NCBI RefSeq assembly: GCF_900199405.1
Contig: NZ_LT963430.1
Span: forward strand, 3,907,882 to 3,971,881
Source of the DNA: Beduinella massiliensis
GTDB taxonomy: Bacteria; Bacillota; Clostridia; Christensenellales; Aristaeellaceae
Direction of reading: 5' to 3'
Length of the DNA: 64,000 nt
A program made the position numbers and the translations under genes. This document shows positions 62,557 through 64,000 of this stretch, one piece after another. How positions within the stretch are numbered: position 1 is the first letter of the stretch; the number at the start of each line of letters is the position of its first letter. The notes beneath the pieces are model-generated. The model ran no database searches. It was not told where the DNA came from and saw nothing but the letters and a program-made list of their open reading frames with translations.

Positions 62557-63783
62557 GTGTCGTATTTTCGAGAGATCCTATATCGTATTTCTGCCCCATG
62601 GAAAGCATTTTTAAGGCTATACACCTGCTTTGCGATTTTTACCAGCTTTTCCAGCACATTTATCAGTACCTATCTCATTCGGGCTACAGGAAATAACGTC
62701 AATGTCATGCTGTTTAATATGTTGTTGGCAGGAATTCAACCCTTCGCTATGCTGATTGCAGTCTGGCTGGTACATGCAAAGTCTCCGCTTTTTTCTCAGC
62801 GAATAGGGCTTCTCTTCTATGTTGGTGCTTTTGGGGTGTTGGGGCTGATGGGGCAATACGCCGTACCCTACATCCAATGGATTGCGATACTCTTCTCCGT
62901 AGCGAACGGTTTTTTCTATACGACCTATGCGCTGCAGTTGCTGATGTATTCGGACGACAAGACACGGGACGCTTGCTATGGATTGCAAAACGTACTGGGC
63001 GGCCTTGTCGGCATCCTTTTGCCTACACTTACCGGCACGGTGTTGGCAAGCTTCCATGACTTTACCGGCTATCAATTTATATTTGGCGTGGGCTTTGGGG
63101 TTGCCGTGCTCTCGGTGTATATTTCCATGAAGCTAAAGCCAATCGAAAACGCATCGCCCAAAGCGCAGCTGAGGAAAGCCTTTCACGTTTTGCGCGCCGA
63201 GAAGCCCGCGCGGGCGGCTATGCTCGCCTCCGCTGCGAACGGTTTTTACGGAGGAACCATGTCCTTTTTTCTCAGCATGTTGATCTTTGAAAGGGTTCGG
63301 AACGAATTTATAGTCGGCATCACAGGAACGATCGCCGGCATTTTATCGATCCTTTCCTCACTGGTCTATTCCCGTATTATCACCCCGCGTAATCGAAAAA
63401 AGTCAATTTTTCTTTCCCTTGGAACGATGATTGGGGCGTCTATCGTATTGATCATGAATGCATCGTTCCCTGTACTGATCCTGTTTTACTTTCTGCTTTC
63501 CGCCTTAGGTGGATTTTTTCTCAACCCGCCCGTGACTGCGTATGTTGGGGTTGTGGAGAATGTTCGCCAGTTGCAGGGATTGGGCAGCGAGGTACATGCT
63601 CTTCGTGAATTCTGGTACGGCGGTGGCCGCGTACTGGGCATTCTTCTGACGATGCTTCTGTATAACAAGCAAAACAGCGCCGGAATAATCGTCCTGATCA
63701 TTTTATTTATACAAATCATTCCGGCGCTTCTGATGAAAAGAATGCAGGTCCCGGTGGACCGTTCAACCTGCATTCCGCAATAA
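62557..63783 (+). CDS. MFS-type transporter
   Basis: Polytopic membrane carrier of 408 residues with 11-12 hydrophobic segments, beginning at residue 17. The start is a GTG behind GGGGATAGGAG; no in-frame ATG is available near. The N-terminal half has the small-residue pattern FVANGFFYTTYALQ-like segments, while the classical MFS signature between helices 2 and 3 is not clear, so substrate class is open. It closes the alpha-galactoside locus and could export or import a sugar or product. The terminator follows at once. Confidence 0.82.
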   Translation: MSYFREILYRISAPWKAFLRLYTCFAIFTSFSSTFISTYLIRATGNNVNVMLFNMLLAGIQPFAMLIAVWLVHAKSPLFSQRIGLLFYVGAFGVLGLMGQYAVPYIQWIAILFSVANGFFYTTYALQLLMYSDDKTRDACYGLQNVLGGLVGILLPTLTGTVLASFHDFTGYQFIFGVGFGVAVLSVYISMKLKPIENASPKAQLRKAFHVLRAEKPARAAMLASAANGFYGGTMSFFLSMLIFERVRNEFIVGITGTIAGILSILSSLVYSRIITPRNRKKSIFLSLGTMIGASIVLIMNASFPVLILFYFLLSALGGFFLNPPVTAYVGVVENVRQLQGLGSEVHALREFWYGGGRVLGILLTMLLYNKQNSAGIIVLIILFIQIIPALLMKRMQVPVDRSTCIPQ

Positions 63784-63839
63784 TGCTTAAAGTATGCAGC
63801 GCGTCAAAACTAATCAGATAAAATAGTCGCCAAAACGAC

Positions 63840-63871
63840 AAAAAAGAGAGCCACTTTCGACTCTCTTTTTT
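63840..63871. terminator. Bidirectional terminator between the MFS gene and 5S rRNA
   Basis: AAAAAAGAGAG pairs with CTCTCTTTTTT around a 10-base loop. It ends the MFS gene on the plus strand and the rRNA transcript on the minus strand. Confidence 0.93.
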
Positions 63872-63879
63872 GAATGGAA

Positions 63880-63995
63880 TCCGGCAGCGACCTACTCTCC
63901 CGGGCCGTCACCAGCCAAGTACCATCGGCGCATAAGGGCTTAACTTCTGTGTTCGGTATGGGAACAGGTGGATCCCCTTCGCCATTGCCACCGGA
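63880..63995 (-). rRNA. rrf: 5S ribosomal RNA
   Basis: On the minus strand the sequence starts TTCCGGTGGCAATGGCG and ends CTGCCGGAT. The two ends pair over nine bases to form helix I. Conserved inner parts such as TTCCCATACCGAACAC, AGTTAAGCCC and GATGGTACTTGG are present. The length of about 116 is normal. The gene seems complete, so 23S and 16S genes are expected to the right of the window. Confidence 0.96.
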
Positions 63996-64000
63996 AATCT

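Noticed and set aside
1..64000. CRISPR arrays, tRNA genes, insertion sequences and phage genes
   Set aside because: The gaps between genes were read for regular repeats, tRNA-like folds and transposase motifs; none was convincing.

Overview
The window looks like chromosomal DNA of a GC-rich, glycan-degrading Gram-positive anaerobe of the Clostridia, probably from a gut or similar plant-fibre habitat. The signs are AGGAGG-type ribosome sites, three YesM/YesN-type two-component systems, LplB/YtcP-type sugar ABC importers without their own ATPase, sporadic BspA-type leucine-rich repeats and peptidoglycan-binding repeats. No gene fixes the species. A complete 5S rRNA gene on the minus strand at the right edge suggests an rRNA operon continues beyond the window.

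Layout. (1) 1-10.1 kb, minus strand: an arabinan-type locus read leftwards, with a GH127 beta-L-arabinofuranosidase, YesN-type regulator, YesM-type kinase, two nearly identical solute-binding proteins and MalF/MalG-type permeases, the last cut by the window edge. (2) 10.2-15.1 kb: a BspA-like repeat protein, a secreted 5'-nucleotidase and a secreted SH3-type protein. (3) 15.2-17.0 kb: an AT-richer patch carrying an AlkC-type DNA glycosylase and non-coding DNA, apparently acquired. (4) 17-24.6 kb: a CBM9-like protein, a polytopic membrane protein, TrmO, a TetR-ABC exporter operon and a diguanylate cyclase. (5) 24.7-32.6 kb: a PdaC-like deacetylase, an ECF sigma/anti-sigma pair, an alpha/beta hydrolase and a second sugar ABC importer. 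(6) 32.7-40.1 kb: a large Ig-like/peptidoglycan-binding protein, an alcohol dehydrogenase operon and a small secreted protein. (7) 40.2-50.6 kb: a fructan-type locus with a binding protein, two permeases, kinase and regulator on the minus strand and two GH32-family genes divergent on the plus strand. (8) 50.7-53.2 kb: a doubled CmpB-like membrane protein and a CHAP amidase. (9) 53.4-63.8 kb: a visibly lower-GC alpha-galactoside locus with permeases, binding protein, kinase, regulator, GH36 enzyme and MFS transporter. (10) 5S rRNA.

Three loci repeat one plan: a cell-surface sugar-binding protein and two permeases, a sensor kinase with an extracytoplasmic domain, an AraC-type response regulator and one or two glycosidases. 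In each, the external glycan signal is expected to switch on the importer, and imported oligosaccharides are cleaved in the cytoplasm. No importer carries its own ATPase gene, so a shared ATPase elsewhere in the genome (MsmX type) is implied.

The most unusual observations are a run of 15 G at the 3' end of the first kinase gene that shifts the frame just before the expected stop; a mosaic tandem duplication of the binding protein with a duplicated operator-like element at identical 32-bp spacing; the AlkC patch flanked by an 11-bp direct repeat; a long terminator-like hairpin upstream of the second regulator; and a doubled CmpB protein split by a charged helical region.
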